Assembly: GCF_001651035.1 (NCBI RefSeq)
Contig: NZ_LXRG01000022.1
Coordinates: 1 to 62,054, forward strand
Length of the DNA: 62,054 nucleotides
Direction of reading: 5' to 3'
From: Halomonas sp. ALS9
GTDB taxonomy: Bacteria; Pseudomonadota; Gammaproteobacteria; Pseudomonadales; Halomonadaceae
Shown one piece after another: positions 9,249 to 18,378 of the stretch (its first letter is position 1; every line of letters starts with the position of its first letter). The translations under genes and the position numbers were made by a program. The notes under the pieces were generated by a model. It saw only the letters and a program-made list of their open reading frames with translations, was not told the origin of the DNA and made no database searches.

Positions 9249-10658
9249 TTAAAGCAGTTCTTCCGCCGCCAGTGCCAAGCGCGAGCGCTCAACGCTTTTC
9301 AAGGTGATATGCCCAGCGTGGGGCCAATCACGGAAACGCTCCACCACCGCGGCCATGCCGCAGGTGTTGGCAGTGAGATAGGGCGTATCAATTTGCCCGA
9401 CATTGCCCAGGCAGACAATTTTGGTATTGCGTCCCGCCCGTGTTACCAGCGACTTAAGCTGTTTAGGGGTAAAGTTTTGTGCTTCATCAATAATCAAAAA
9501 GGTGTCGTTTAAGGTGCGCCCGCGCATAAAACTTGGCGAGCGGATTTGTACCCGCGAGCCAATTAACTGACGGGTGGCGCCGTTATCCCAGCTGGATTCT
9601 CCCTCCTCGTTGCGCAGCAGGTTATCCATATTGTCGTGGAAGGCACCCATCCACGGTGACATTTTTTCCTCCTCGGTGCCGGGTAAAAAGCCAATGTCTT
9701 CGCCCATGGGAATCGGCGCGCGGGTAAACACAATGCGCTCGAACAGCTTGGCATCCAGGGTTTGCTGAAAGGCCGCGGCCAGGGTCATAAAGGTCTTGCC
9801 GGTACCGGCATTACCGGCAATGGTCACTAGGTCAATATCGGGATCCATGAGTAGGTTGAGGGTGAAATTTTGCCGGCTGTCGTGGGCGTGAACCCCCCAA
9901 ACGCCCGCGTGGTGGCGGTAGTTAGTGAGTAGCTGAAGGCGTGCTGAAGAGGGGCCCAGTTCGCGAATGATCGCTTCGAACTCAGCGCCGTTTTCGCTAT
10001 CCGAGACCAGCATGCCCACGTGCCAGTTGCGGGGCATAGTGCCGGTAAGCTGATAGAAAGTATGGTGATCCAGGCGCTCCACAGTGACATCGACATTCAA
10101 CGCTTCCCACAGTGAGGCGCCATTTTGCCCTGCAGAGGCGTAGACCTGAGCGCCTTCTATCATGGCGTCGCTGTCGGAGAAGGCACGGTCGTTGAGGTAA
10201 TCCTCAACAGGCACTTTTAACGCGGCGGCTTTAACGCGTAGGTTGATATCTTTGGTGATCAGGATGACCGAGGCGTCGGGACGTTCTTCGCGTAGGCGGC
10301 AGGTTTCCGCCAGTATGCGGTTATCGGGGCTATCGTCGAGGGCGTCAAAGAGTTTTAAATCGTTGTAGCATAAAAAGTGCAGGCGTCCTGTGTCGCCGCT
10401 GAGCCGGGGAATCGGAATACCACGTTGGATCTCATCAAAGGTGACTTGGCTGGTAAGGTCAGAGAGCGTACGGCTGATTTGGCGAGCCGTGCGGGCAATT
10501 TCACGTACGCCATTTTTGTGCTTATCAAGTTCCTCCAGGACGGTCATGGGGATAACGACATCGTGCTCATCGAAGTGGTAGAGCGCGGTGGGGTCATGGA
10601 TGAGGACATTGGTGTCCAACACATACAGCCGAGTGGCTTTCTTATCGAGTCGTACCAT
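9249..10658 (-). CDS. PhoH family PIN-domain ATPase
   Basis: A two-domain protein of the PhoH2/YlaK type: an N-terminal PIN-like nuclease domain beginning LDTNVLIHDP (about residues 12-150) joined to a C-terminal PhoH P-loop ATPase (about 240-465). Walker A is GNAGTGKT and Walker B is FLIIDEAQN. Such proteins couple ATP hydrolysis to RNA unwinding and cleavage in the cytoplasm; the exact RNA target is unknown. The ATG whose first base is at 10658 is preferred over an in-frame GTG at 10670, because AAGGAG lies about 10 nt upstream of the ATG and overlaps the GTG. It is convergent with the BrkB gene. Confidence 0.92.
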   Translation of the reverse strand: MVRLDKKATRLYVLDTNVLIHDPTALYHFDEHDVVIPMTVLEELDKHKNGVREIARTARQISRTLSDLTSQVTFDEIQRGIPIPRLSGDTGRLHFLCYNDLKLFDALDDSPDNRILAETCRLREERPDASVILITKDINLRVKAAALKVPVEDYLNDRAFSDSDAMIEGAQVYASAGQNGASLWEALNVDVTVERLDHHTFYQLTGTMPRNWHVGMLVSDSENGAEFEAIIRELGPSSARLQLLTNYRHHAGVWGVHAHDSRQNFTLNLLMDPDIDLVTIAGNAGTGKTFMTLAAAFQQTLDAKLFERIVFTRAPIPMGEDIGFLPGTEEEKMSPWMGAFHDNMDNLLRNEEGESSWDNGATRQLIGSRVQIRSPSFMRGRTLNDTFLIIDEAQNFTPKQLKSLVTRAGRNTKIVCLGNVGQIDTPYLTANTCGMAAVVERFRDWPHAGHITLKSVERSRLALAAEELL

Positions 10659-10853
10659 CGTTGGAATCACTCCTTGGTTGACGGCAACTTCGACACTGGC
10701 AGGTGCGTATTACGCCCAGATGACACTTACCAGTGTTCCTCACGTGGCGTGTCCTGGCGTCTCCTTATTTAGCTGTTTTTAATAGCGTGGAAGGCTTTGG
10801 CGTTTTTTGCCACAAAAAAGATTTCAACGATATGTCAGTAAGTTCGCATTGGC

Positions 10854-11723
10854 TTAATTCAGGGTGGCTAAAAAATGCGTCACTTTATTCAATAGCGCGG
10901 TGGCGACCACACCACAGTTATCGCTTTCAACATAGCGGTAGTAATGGCTATCCAACGCCAAATCGTGATTAAGCGTGCACAGCGTACCTGCCTCCAGGGC
11001 GCCTTTAATTAGTGGGTAAGGCAGCAGCGCCCAGCCGGTCGCGTTGATGACAGCGTCGCGAATGACTTCAAACATGGTCAGCCCAAGGTAATTGCCTGAA
11101 AACAGCGCCTCGCTAATCAGTTTGTCATCCTGCACGTGGGTTAAACACACTTGAGTGTACTGGGCCAGGTCGTCGCGGTTAACGCTGGGCAGTCGGCTAA
11201 GCGGGTGATGGGGCGCTGCCACCAAGCGCATGCTCACCGGGGCAAGATTGGCCGCCTTGGCGTCGATGCCTTCGGCGGTATACAGGCCAAAGGCAATATC
11301 CACCGTCTGGCGCTGCACAAACTGAGTATGTTCCTGGGGTGGCACCAAGTAGACCGAAATCGCGGTTAGCGGAAATTGCTGCTTTAAATCGTGCATCACC
11401 TGGCGCCAAAACGCTTCGGGCAAGGCGTCATCGCGGGCAATACCGAGCTGGCTTTCCACCCCCTGTAAGTGCTGATGGCAGTGTTTTTTGATTCGACTAG
11501 CGCTGGTTAGCAAGCGGTAGCAGTCGGGAAGCACGCTATCGCCTACGGCGGTTAGCGTTAGGCTGTTGCCCGAACGCTCGAATAGCGCCACGCCCAGGCT
11601 GTCTTCCAGCGCGTTGACGGCGGCGCTCAACGTGCTGCGTTTAAGGCCGGTATGCCTCGCTGCAGCGGCAAAGGAGCCGTGCTCGGTGACATCAATAAAA
11701 GCCTGTACCTGTTCAGCGCGCAT
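10854..11723 (-). CDS. LysR family transcriptional regulator
   Basis: About 290 residues with a typical LysR N-terminal winged helix: MRAEQVQAFIDVTEHGSF, then AAAARHTGLKRSTLSAAV and LEDSLGVALFER. A C-terminal periplasmic-binding-protein-like effector domain follows (about 90-285). The ATG with first base at 11723 is chosen because the LysR domain begins exactly there and GAGGT lies 5 nt upstream; the open frame upstream to 11789 is non-homologous. It is divergent from the CDF transporter with about 115 bp between starts, the standard arrangement when a LysR protein controls the divergent gene. The effector is unknown. Confidence 0.9.
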   Translation of the reverse strand: MRAEQVQAFIDVTEHGSFAAAARHTGLKRSTLSAAVNALEDSLGVALFERSGNSLTLTAVGDSVLPDCYRLLTSASRIKKHCHQHLQGVESQLGIARDDALPEAFWRQVMHDLKQQFPLTAISVYLVPPQEHTQFVQRQTVDIAFGLYTAEGIDAKAANLAPVSMRLVAAPHHPLSRLPSVNRDDLAQYTQVCLTHVQDDKLISEALFSGNYLGLTMFEVIRDAVINATGWALLPYPLIKGALEAGTLCTLNHDLALDSHYYRYVESDNCGVVATALLNKVTHFLATLN

Positions 11724-11838
11724 CGTTACCTCGGTTAGCCCTTTGAGCGCCAGTAAAATTGGCGCTGAGCGATTCGTGATTGTTATCACTCCTGACTATT
11801 ATGGCCCACAATTCGACTAATGTGATGGAGTTATCCGC

Positions 11839-12705
11839 GTGACCCCCTTTGTTGCCGAGCGCCGTGCGCTAAGATTTTCAGCTATTTCCGCTAGCCTGTT
11901 TGCGTTTACCGGGCTGGCGCTGGGGCTGACCAGCGGTTCCATAACGATTCTTTTTGACAGTGGCTACTCGCTGTTAAGCTTGATACTGGCATCGTTATCG
12001 TTATTTGCGCTTCAGCAGGCGCGTAAACCTGCGGATGATCACTACCCCTTTGGGCGACTGACGGTAGAGCCACTTGCCGTGCTGCTCAAAGGCGTAGTGA
12101 TCGCGATGGTCTGTGTCGTCTCGCTGGTCTCAGCCCTGTGGAGCCTGCTCGACGGTGGGCGCTTGGTCACGCTGGATTTGGCACTGATGTTTGGCGTGGT
12201 CAATGTGACGGGCTGCCTATTAACTTGGTGGTGGCTGGCGCGCTACGCCCGGGTGGCGCGCTCCTCGCTACTGGCTGCAGAACTGCGCCAGTGGCAAATG
12301 GATACCTGGCTGAGTGCCGCCGTCATGTTGGGCTTTGCGCTTACCTGGGCGCTAACCCAGTCACCATGGGCCAGCTACGCGCGCTTCGCTGACCCGGTCA
12401 TGGTGCTGATCATTGCAGGCTACTTTCTCCCGATGCCGATTCGCATGGTGAAGGGGGCATTACGTGAGCTGATGTTTGGCGGCTCTTGCAGCAGCGTGCG
12501 ACAAGAGGTGGTGGAGGATGTCGCCGACTTTGATGTCACCGCCGACGATGTGCGCCTGGCCCAGGTGGGCAGCTTCCTGATGGTGGATATCCAGCTAGAC
12601 AAGCAGCAGTTCGACGACGCCCAGGAGATTGTGGACAGCGTCGAGCAACGATGTAAGCGGCTAAATCTACGCCCGATTACCAGCCTTACCCTGGTTGCTG
12701 GCTAA
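11839..12705 (+). CDS. Cation diffusion facilitator family transporter with atypical metal-site residues
   Basis: An inner-membrane CDF-type cation/H+ exchanger: six hydrophobic segments in residues 12-210 and a short cytosolic C-terminal domain (about 215-288). Family landmarks include HYPFGR after TM2 (residues 68-73). The four-residue transport site differs from well-studied CDFs: TM2 has Asp40 followed four residues on by Ser44 (DSGYS) in place of a second Asp, and TM5 has Gln151 ahead of Asp155 (QWQMD) where His or Asp is usual. The GTG start at 11839 has GGAG at 11827-11830. The metal is unknown. The divergent LysR gene probably regulates it. Confidence 0.82.
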   Translation: MTPFVAERRALRFSAISASLFAFTGLALGLTSGSITILFDSGYSLLSLILASLSLFALQQARKPADDHYPFGRLTVEPLAVLLKGVVIAMVCVVSLVSALWSLLDGGRLVTLDLALMFGVVNVTGCLLTWWWLARYARVARSSLLAAELRQWQMDTWLSAAVMLGFALTWALTQSPWASYARFADPVMVLIIAGYFLPMPIRMVKGALRELMFGGSCSSVRQEVVEDVADFDVTADDVRLAQVGSFLMVDIQLDKQQFDDAQEIVDSVEQRCKRLNLRPITSLTLVAG

Positions 12706-12721
12706 GGCATGTGAAAAAGCA

Positions 12722-12751
12722 TTGACGTCCGATTAAAGGCAGTGCTATTAA
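12722..12751 (+). promoter_or_regulatory. Candidate sigma70 promoter of the small lipoprotein gene
   Basis: A -35 TTGACG at 12722-12727 is followed after 18 bp by TATTAA at 12746-12751, preceded by TG at an extended -10 position. It lies 55 bp before the lipoprotein ATG. Confidence 0.55.
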
Positions 12752-12806
12752 GCGCTACCGACAATGGGTGTCGGCTTAATAGTGCTACGTTGAGGGTTGT
12801 AAAAAC

Positions 12807-13079
12807 ATGCCATTGCGCCGCTGTTTACCCGTACTGCTGCTGACCGCACTGGTCGCTGGCTGTGCTAGTTCTACCATTGCGCCAAGTTACACCACCAACA
12901 ATCCGGACGTTATGCGGATTGGCGGCGAGCGCCCGGCCAACCGCGATGCGAGCGTTGAAAGCGCCGGCTCTTTCTGCCTGGAAACCGCCGAACGCTGGAA
13001 CGAGCACGGTCGCACGCCAGATGGTCAAACGTTATGGGCAAAAGATACCCTGCGTAAAGTGGTGCCTTGCAAGCAGTAA
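12807..13079 (+). CDS. Small secreted lipoprotein, unknown function
   Basis: Ninety residues. The N-terminus MPLRRCLPVLLLTALVAGC is a type II signal peptide: two arginines, a hydrophobic run and a lipobox LVAGC with the lipidated Cys at residue 19. The mature part is about 70 residues, hydrophilic, with two further cysteines (SFCLET and the C-terminal VPCKQ) that could form a disulfide in the periplasm. No domain recognised. It has its own promoter-like sequence upstream and a strong terminator downstream, so it is a single-gene unit. Confidence 0.8.
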   Translation: MPLRRCLPVLLLTALVAGCASSTIAPSYTTNNPDVMRIGGERPANRDASVESAGSFCLETAERWNEHGRTPDGQTLWAKDTLRKVVPCKQ

Positions 13080-13097
13080 CGATTAGTAAGTCAACAC

Positions 13098-13133
13098 AAC
13101 AGCGCCAGCTTATTGAAGCTGGCGCTGTTTCTT
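13098..13133 (+). terminator. Strong Rho-independent terminator
   Basis: A perfect 14-bp stem (13098-13111 with 13116-13129), a 4-nt loop and a T-rich tail. It ends the lipoprotein transcript. The opposite orientation also shows an A/T flank, so it may serve the DUF3008-like gene on the other strand as well. Confidence 0.9.
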
Positions 13134-13188
13134 ATATGTCTCTTTTCGCTGGCAAGTTTAGCTGGCAAGGGGCTATCCAATAGAATGA

Positions 13189-13374
13189 TTACTCCTCTTT
13201 CTTCTGCGGATTGCCTTTGCGTTTTGTGCCCGCCATCTCCTCTAGCTCGTTTTCACTCATCGAGTCATACATCTCTTTAGAGGCGCCTACCAGTTCGCTG
13301 GGCTTGGTTTCGCCGCGTTTAGCGGAAAGGGCTGCCCCAGCAGCTTTCTGCTGAGCTTTTGAAGTGGCTTTCAT
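13189..13374 (-). CDS. Small basic DUF3008-like protein
   Basis: Sixty-one residues, highly charged, starting MKATSKAQQKAAGAALSAKR and ending in a Lys/Glu-rich tail. The composition and the middle segment LVGASKEMYDSMSENELEE match the DUF3008 family of small proteins common in proteobacteria; function unknown. The ATG (first base 13374) has AGGAG 7-8 nt upstream; an open frame extends further upstream but without a ribosome site. It is divergent from ybaK. Confidence 0.8.
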   Translation of the reverse strand: MKATSKAQQKAAGAALSAKRGETKPSELVGASKEMYDSMSENELEEMAGTKRKGNPQKKEE

Positions 13375-13481
13375 TTTGAGACTCCTGTCAGTTGACTTCC
13401 TTAACTCGGTCACGTTATTAAGCCTAGCAGCGGGTAGTGGTATTTTCCTACTGGTTGACGCTTTTAACTTAAGAGAGAGAA

Positions 13482-13949
13482 ATGACACCGGCGATTAATA
13501 GTGCAAAACATGCAGGCATTGCCTTTCAAATCCATGAGTACCATCACGATACCACCGCGCACTCCTATGGGTTGGAGGCGGCTGAAAAACTAGGCGTCGC
13601 GGTTAAGCAAGTATTTAAAACACTGGTGGTAAAGCTGGATGGTAAGCAGCTGGCAGTGGGCATTGTGCCCGTCACAGGGCAGCTAAACCTAAAGCAGATT
13701 GCCAAAGCCGCTGGGGCCAAAAAAGCGGCCATGGCAGAGCCGTCGGAAGTTGAGCGCACGACGGGCTACGTACTGGGGGGCGTTAGCCCGCTGGGGCAGA
13801 AAAAACGCTTAGCCACCTTTATTGACCACTCCGCCGAACATTTTGCCAGCATTTATGTCAGTGCAGGGCGCCGCGGGCTTGAGATTGAGCTTTCCCCAAA
13901 GGACTTAGCTACGTTGATTCAGGCTACATTTGTACCGCTGGCAGCGTGA
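13482..13949 (+). CDS. ybaK: Cys-tRNA(Pro)/Cys-tRNA(Cys) deacylase YbaK
   Basis: A 155-residue YbaK/EbsC protein, the standalone trans-editing enzyme that removes cysteine mischarged on tRNA(Pro). The family pattern is clear: a HSYGLEAAEKLG segment near residue 27, KTLVVKLDG near 45, the conserved Lys/Gly region around KKAAMAEPSEVERTTGYVLGG-type sequence, and SPLGQKKRL. Length is normal for the family. GAGAG lies a few bases upstream of the ATG. It is followed 95 bp later by dbpA and may be read with it, though no operon is certain. Confidence 0.92.
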   Translation: MTPAINSAKHAGIAFQIHEYHHDTTAHSYGLEAAEKLGVAVKQVFKTLVVKLDGKQLAVGIVPVTGQLNLKQIAKAAGAKKAAMAEPSEVERTTGYVLGGVSPLGQKKRLATFIDHSAEHFASIYVSAGRRGLEIELSPKDLATLIQATFVPLAA

Positions 13950-14044
13950 TGTCGATGTGATGGCGGCGCAGCCCGAGGCACTTTCTGGTATGGTGCTTCA
14001 CATTATAGGTTTGCGGGGCAATACGGCCCCTTCAGGAATTTTCT

Positions 14045-15442
14045 GTGTCCGACACTTCTTTTGCATCTCTGGCGCTTCCAACGGCGCTACTTACGAATCT
14101 AGACACCCTTGGCTACCACGAAATGTCGCCGGTGCAGGCGGAAAGCCTGCCGCCCATGCTGGCCGGGCGCGACGTGCTGGCCCAGGCGAAAACCGGCTCA
14201 GGCAAAACCGCGGCGTTTGGTTTAGCGTTGCTAGCTAAGCTGAAAGTGGAGAGCTTCGCGGTGCAGGGCCTGGTGCTGTGCCCCACCCGAGAACTCGCTG
14301 ATCAAGTCGCCGAAGAGCTGCGCCGTTTGGCCCGCGGTATGGCCAATGTGAAAATACTCACCCTCTGCGGCGGTGCGCCTTTTGGCCCGCAGCTCGGCTC
14401 TTTAGAGCACGGGGCACATATTGTGGTCGGCACCCCAGGGCGTATCGACGAGCATTTGCGCAAAGGCTCGCTCGCTCTGGGTTCTCTCACCATGCTGGTG
14501 CTGGATGAAGCGGATCGCATGTTGGATATGGGTTTCCAGGCAACCATTGATGACATCATTGCCGACACCCCAGCTGACCGCCAAACGCTGCTGTTTAGCG
14601 CAACGTTTCCGGATGAGCAGTCGTCAGGCGGCCTAACCGAGATGACCCGCGGGGTAGTGCGTAATCCGGTGACGGTCAAAATCGCTGAAGTGCACGATGC
14701 CAGCACCATTCGTCAGCACTTTTATAGCGTCGCCAATGAAGAAGCGCGATTCGATGCGCTGCGCCAGCTGCTGCTGACCTATCGACCTGCCACCAGCGTG
14801 GTGTTCTGCAATACCAAACGCGAAACCCAAGCAGTCGCCGAGCAGCTGACAGACGCCGGGTTTAGCGCCGTGGCGCTGAATGGCGATCTTGAGCAGAAAG
14901 ACCGCGACCGCATACTGATTCTGTTCGCCAATCAGAGTGTATCTATTTTGGTGGCCACCGATGTGGCCGCCCGCGGCTTGGATATCGCCGAGCTGGATGC
15001 CGTGTTTAACTACCAAATTGCCCGCGAGCTTGATGTTCATGTGCACCGGGTAGGGCGCACCGGGCGTGCCGGGGCCAGCGGCATAGCCTGTACGCTCGTC
15101 ACCCCTAAAGAGAGCTATCGTTTGGAGCGGCTGGAAGGGTTGCTGGAGCAGGCGATTAAAACGGAACCCATGCCTAAACCCCAGCACTCGGGGCCGTTTG
15201 AGCCGCCGATGGCCACACTGCAATTAGCCGGTGGCAAGAAAGATAAGCTACGCCCGGGGGATATTCTGGGAGCGCTGACCAGTGAAGGTGGGCTACGCGG
15301 CGATCAAGTGGGTAAAATCAAAGTACTCGCCCGCAGTGCCTATGTGGCCGTTGAGCGCAATGTGATCCAGCAAGCTCAGGCCAAACTTGAGCGTGATAAA
15401 TTAAAAGGGCGTGCTTTCCGTGTTCGCCGTATCCGTTATTGA
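14045..15442 (+). CDS. dbpA: ATP-dependent RNA helicase DbpA
   Basis: A DEAD-box helicase of 465 residues. Motifs in order: Q motif (HEMSPVQAESLP), I (AKTGSGKT), Ia (PTRELADQ), II (DEAD), III (SAT), then RecA2 motifs including VATDVAARGLDIAELDAV and HRVGRTGRAG. The last about 75 residues form the DbpA RNA-binding domain (PGDILGALTSEGGLRGDQVGKI-type), which targets hairpin 92 of 23S rRNA; the helicase acts in late large-subunit assembly. The GTG start at 14045 has AGGAA about 8 nt upstream. The RIO kinase gene follows after 33 bp. Confidence 0.94.
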   Translation: MSDTSFASLALPTALLTNLDTLGYHEMSPVQAESLPPMLAGRDVLAQAKTGSGKTAAFGLALLAKLKVESFAVQGLVLCPTRELADQVAEELRRLARGMANVKILTLCGGAPFGPQLGSLEHGAHIVVGTPGRIDEHLRKGSLALGSLTMLVLDEADRMLDMGFQATIDDIIADTPADRQTLLFSATFPDEQSSGGLTEMTRGVVRNPVTVKIAEVHDASTIRQHFYSVANEEARFDALRQLLLTYRPATSVVFCNTKRETQAVAEQLTDAGFSAVALNGDLEQKDRDRILILFANQSVSILVATDVAARGLDIAELDAVFNYQIARELDVHVHRVGRTGRAGASGIACTLVTPKESYRLERLEGLLEQAIKTEPMPKPQHSGPFEPPMATLQLAGGKKDKLRPGDILGALTSEGGLRGDQVGKIKVLARSAYVAVERNVIQQAQAKLERDKLKGRAFRVRRIRY

Positions 15443-15475
15443 ACGCGTACCAAAGAGGAGCCGACGCAGCTAACC

Positions 15476-16351
15476 ATGAAAATTCCTAAACGATTACAGC
15501 CCCTTGTCGATGATGGCATGATCGACGAGGTGTTGGTGCAGTTAATGAGTGGTAAAGAGGCGCAGGTCTACGTGGTGCGCTGCGGTGAAGAAGTACGCTG
15601 CGCCAAGGTGTTCAAAGAGGCTAAGCAGCGCAGCTTCAAACAGGCCGTTCAGTACCAAGAAGGGCGTAAAGAGCGCAATAGCCGCCGTTCAAGGGCGATG
15701 GCCAAAAAAACCCGTTACGGCCAGAAAGAGCAGGAGCAGGCGTGGTTGAATGCCGAAGTCGACGCCCTCTATCGCCTTGCCTCGGCGGGTGTGCGGGTGC
15801 CCGAGCCCCACGGTTTTGTCGACGGTGTACTGTTGATGGAGATGATCAGCGACGCCGAGGGCAATGTGGCGCCGCGTCTGGACGAAGTAACGCTTAACCC
15901 AGAGCAGGCCGAGACCTACTTCGCCAAGGTCATTCAGGACGTGGTTAAAATGCTCTGCGCGGGTTTGATTCACGGTGATTTGTCGGAATTCAACGTGCTG
16001 GTCGATGCCTCCGGCCCGGTGATTATCGATCTGCCCCAGGCCGTCGACGCCGCCGGTAATAACAGCGCGGCCGCGATGCTGTATCGTGATGTGGATAACA
16101 TGCGCAATTACTTCGGCCAGTTCGCGCCGGAGATTCTGAATACCGAGTATGGCAGAGAGATGTGGGCGCTTTATGAGTCGGGCGAACTGCACCCGGATAG
16201 CAAGCTCTCCGGCCACTTCGATGCTGACACCCACATTGCCAACGTCGATGAGCTGATGGAAGTGATCGACGACGCCAAAGAGGAAGAGGCCGATCGCTTG
16301 GCGCGCATGCGCGATGATGACGACGATGGCGAGATCCCGCAGCCTTACTAA
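15476..16351 (+). CDS. RIO1-type serine protein kinase
   Basis: A cytoplasmic RIO-family atypical kinase of 291 residues. Visible are a glycine-poor nucleotide loop at residues 20-35 ([13 protein letters not shown]), the ATP-anchoring Lys in CAKVFKEA, the catalytic loop [12 protein letters not shown] (Asp as catalytic base) and the metal-binding [10 protein letters not shown] (Asp). The C-terminus is an acidic tail of Asp and Glu. It follows dbpA by 33 bp, suggesting cotranscription and a role connected with ribosome maturation, an idea supported by the role of eukaryotic RIO proteins but not shown for bacteria. Its end overlaps the end of the convergent tkt gene by 4 bp. Confidence 0.9.
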   Translation: MKIPKRLQPLVDDGMIDEVLVQLMSGKEAQVYVVRCGEEVRCAKVFKEAKQRSFKQAVQYQEGRKERNSRRSRAMAKKTRYGQKEQEQAWLNAEVDALYRLASAGVRVPEPHGFVDGVLLMEMISDAEGNVAPRLDEVTLNPEQAETYFAKVIQDVVKMLCAGLIHGDLSEFNVLVDASGPVIIDLPQAVDAAGNNSAAAMLYRDVDNMRNYFGQFAPEILNTEYGREMWALYESGELHPDSKLSGHFDADTHIANVDELMEVIDDAKEEEADRLARMRDDDDDGEIPQPY

Positions 16352-18339
16352 TCCAGTAGCTCATTGGCCTGGTTGACGATGTTCTCGACGGTAAAGCCGA
16401 AGTGCTTGAACAGATCCCCCGCCGGTGCGGATTCGCCGTAGGTGGTCATGCCGATCACGCGGCCGTCCAGACCCACATACTTGTACCAGTAGTCGGCGTG
16501 GGCGGCTTCAATGGCGATACGCTTGGTCACCGCTTTGGGCAGTACGCTTTCGCGGTACTCCGCGTCCTGACCGTTAAAGCGATAGGCCGATGGCATCGAG
16601 ACCACGCGCACGGCTTTACCCTGCTGTTCAAGCTCCGCGGCGGCGTCCATGGCCAGTGCCACTTCTGAGCCAGTAGCAATCAGAATCAACTCGGGGGTGC
16701 CCTCGCTGTCTTTAAGTACGTACGCGCCGTTTTGAATCGCCGCCAGCTGCGCCTTAGTGCGCTGCTGATGGGGCAGGTTCTGGCGTGAAAGTACCAGTGC
16801 CGTGGGGCCAGAGTGGCGTTTGATCGCCGCATCCCAAGAAGCCGCTGTTTCCACCGCATCACAGGGGCGCCAGGTGTTCAAGTTAGGCGTGGTGCGCAGG
16901 CTGGTCAGTTGCTCAATCGGCTGGTGAGTCGGGCCATCTTCCCCCAAGCCAATGGAGTCGTGGGTAAATACGTAAATCACCTGCTGGCCCATCAACGACG
17001 CCATGCGAATCGAGTTACGCATGTACTCCATAAAGATCAGGAAGGTCGCGCCGTAAGGTACCAGACCGCCGTGGAGGGCGATGCCGTTCATGACCGCGCC
17101 CATGCCGAACTCACGTACGCCGTAGTGCAGATAATTACCGCTGGCATCTTCCGGGGTGATTGCCTGGGCGCCTTTCCAAAAGGTCAGGTTAGACGGCGCC
17201 AGGTCGGCGCTGCCGCCTAGCAGCTCTGGCATTTTCGGGCCAATGGCATTTAACACTTCAAAGGAGGCTTTGCGTGAAGCAATGGTCTCGCCGCGCTCTT
17301 GGGCCTGCTCAATCAAGGCCTCAGTAGGCAGTTCCGTCGGCAGTTGGCGCTTCATGCGGCGGGTGAATTCCCGCGCTTCCGTGGGGAAGGCTTCAGCATA
17401 GTGGGCAAAGCGTGCCTCCCACTCTTGCTGACGGGTTTTGCCTGCAGAACGCGCATCCCAGGCCGAGTAGATCGGCTCGGGGATATGGAAAGGTGCGTGG
17501 GGCCAGTCGAGCTGGGTACGCGCCAGGGCCACTTCGTCATCACCTAAAGGGGCGCCATGGGCGTCCTCTTTACCCTGCTTGTTGGGCGCACCAAAGCCAA
17601 TAATGGTCTTGCAGATGATCAGGCTCGGCTTATCGCCGTGGCTCTTGGCCAGTTCAATGGCGGCTTTCACCTCTTCAGGCTTGTGACCATCCACATTGGG
17701 CACCACGTGCCAGCCGTAAGCGTCAAAACGCTTGGCGGTATCGTCGGTAAACCAGCCTTCCACTTCGCCATCGATAGAGATGCCGTTATCGTCATACAGG
17801 GCAATCAACTTACCCAGCTGCTGGGTACCGGCTAGCGAGGCCGCTTCGTGGGAGATGCCCTCCATCAAGCAGCCATCACCCAGGAAGCACCAAGTGTGGT
17901 GATCGACGATAGTATGGCCCGGGCGGTTAAACTGCGCCGCCAGGGTTTTTTCAGCAATGGCAAAGCCCACGGCGTTGGCAAAGCCCTGGCCCAGCGGGCC
18001 GGTGGTGGTCTCAATACCCGGGGCATAGCCAAATTCCGGGTGGCCCGCGGTGGGCGAGTGCAGCTGACGGAAATTCTGCAGCTGTTCCAGGCTTAGCTCG
18101 TAGCCACTCAGGTGCAGCAGCGAGTAAAGCAGCATGGAGCCGTGGCCATTGGAGAGCACAAAGCGGTCACGATCGGCCCACATGGGGTCTTCGGGGTTGT
18201 GCTTGAGGTAGTCATTCCATAGCACCTCGGCGATATCAGCCATTCCCATGGGGGCGCCAGGGTGGCCGGATTTGGCCTTCTGAACGGCATCCATGGAGAG
18301 GGCGCGAATGGCATTGGCTAGCTCAAATCGGTTATTCAT
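16348..18339 (-). CDS. tkt: Transketolase
   Basis: A full-length transketolase of 663 residues, as in enterobacteria. It transfers a glycolaldehyde unit between ketose and aldose phosphates, using thiamine diphosphate and Mg2+. The TPP motif starts [10 protein letters not shown] and ends at YDDN near residue 190. The catalytic Glu lies in the [12 protein letters not shown] segment, and the C-terminal domain is complete. It is the second gene of a tal-tkt pair (gap 39 bp). The pair is divergent from a tetrulose-phosphate isomerase/kinase operon, so in this context its likely extra task is to consume erythrose-4-phosphate made from tetritols. Confidence 0.95.
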   Translation of the reverse strand: MNNRFELANAIRALSMDAVQKAKSGHPGAPMGMADIAEVLWNDYLKHNPEDPMWADRDRFVLSNGHGSMLLYSLLHLSGYELSLEQLQNFRQLHSPTAGHPEFGYAPGIETTTGPLGQGFANAVGFAIAEKTLAAQFNRPGHTIVDHHTWCFLGDGCLMEGISHEAASLAGTQQLGKLIALYDDNGISIDGEVEGWFTDDTAKRFDAYGWHVVPNVDGHKPEEVKAAIELAKSHGDKPSLIICKTIIGFGAPNKQGKEDAHGAPLGDDEVALARTQLDWPHAPFHIPEPIYSAWDARSAGKTRQQEWEARFAHYAEAFPTEAREFTRRMKRQLPTELPTEALIEQAQERGETIASRKASFEVLNAIGPKMPELLGGSADLAPSNLTFWKGAQAITPEDASGNYLHYGVREFGMGAVMNGIALHGGLVPYGATFLIFMEYMRNSIRMASLMGQQVIYVFTHDSIGLGEDGPTHQPIEQLTSLRTTPNLNTWRPCDAVETAASWDAAIKRHSGPTALVLSRQNLPHQQRTKAQLAAIQNGAYVLKDSEGTPELILIATGSEVALAMDAAAELEQQGKAVRVVSMPSAYRFNGQDAEYRESVLPKAVTKRIAIEAAHADYWYKYVGLDGRVIGMTTYGESAPAGDLFKHFGFTVENIVNQANELLD

Positions 18340-18378
18340 ATCAGTGGTACCTTGGTTGTTGTATTGAGTAGCGTGTCG

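Noticed and set aside
14633..15223. Minus-strand open frame (196 codons) opposite dbpA
   Set aside because: Shadow of the helicase gene; composition explained by dbpA codons.
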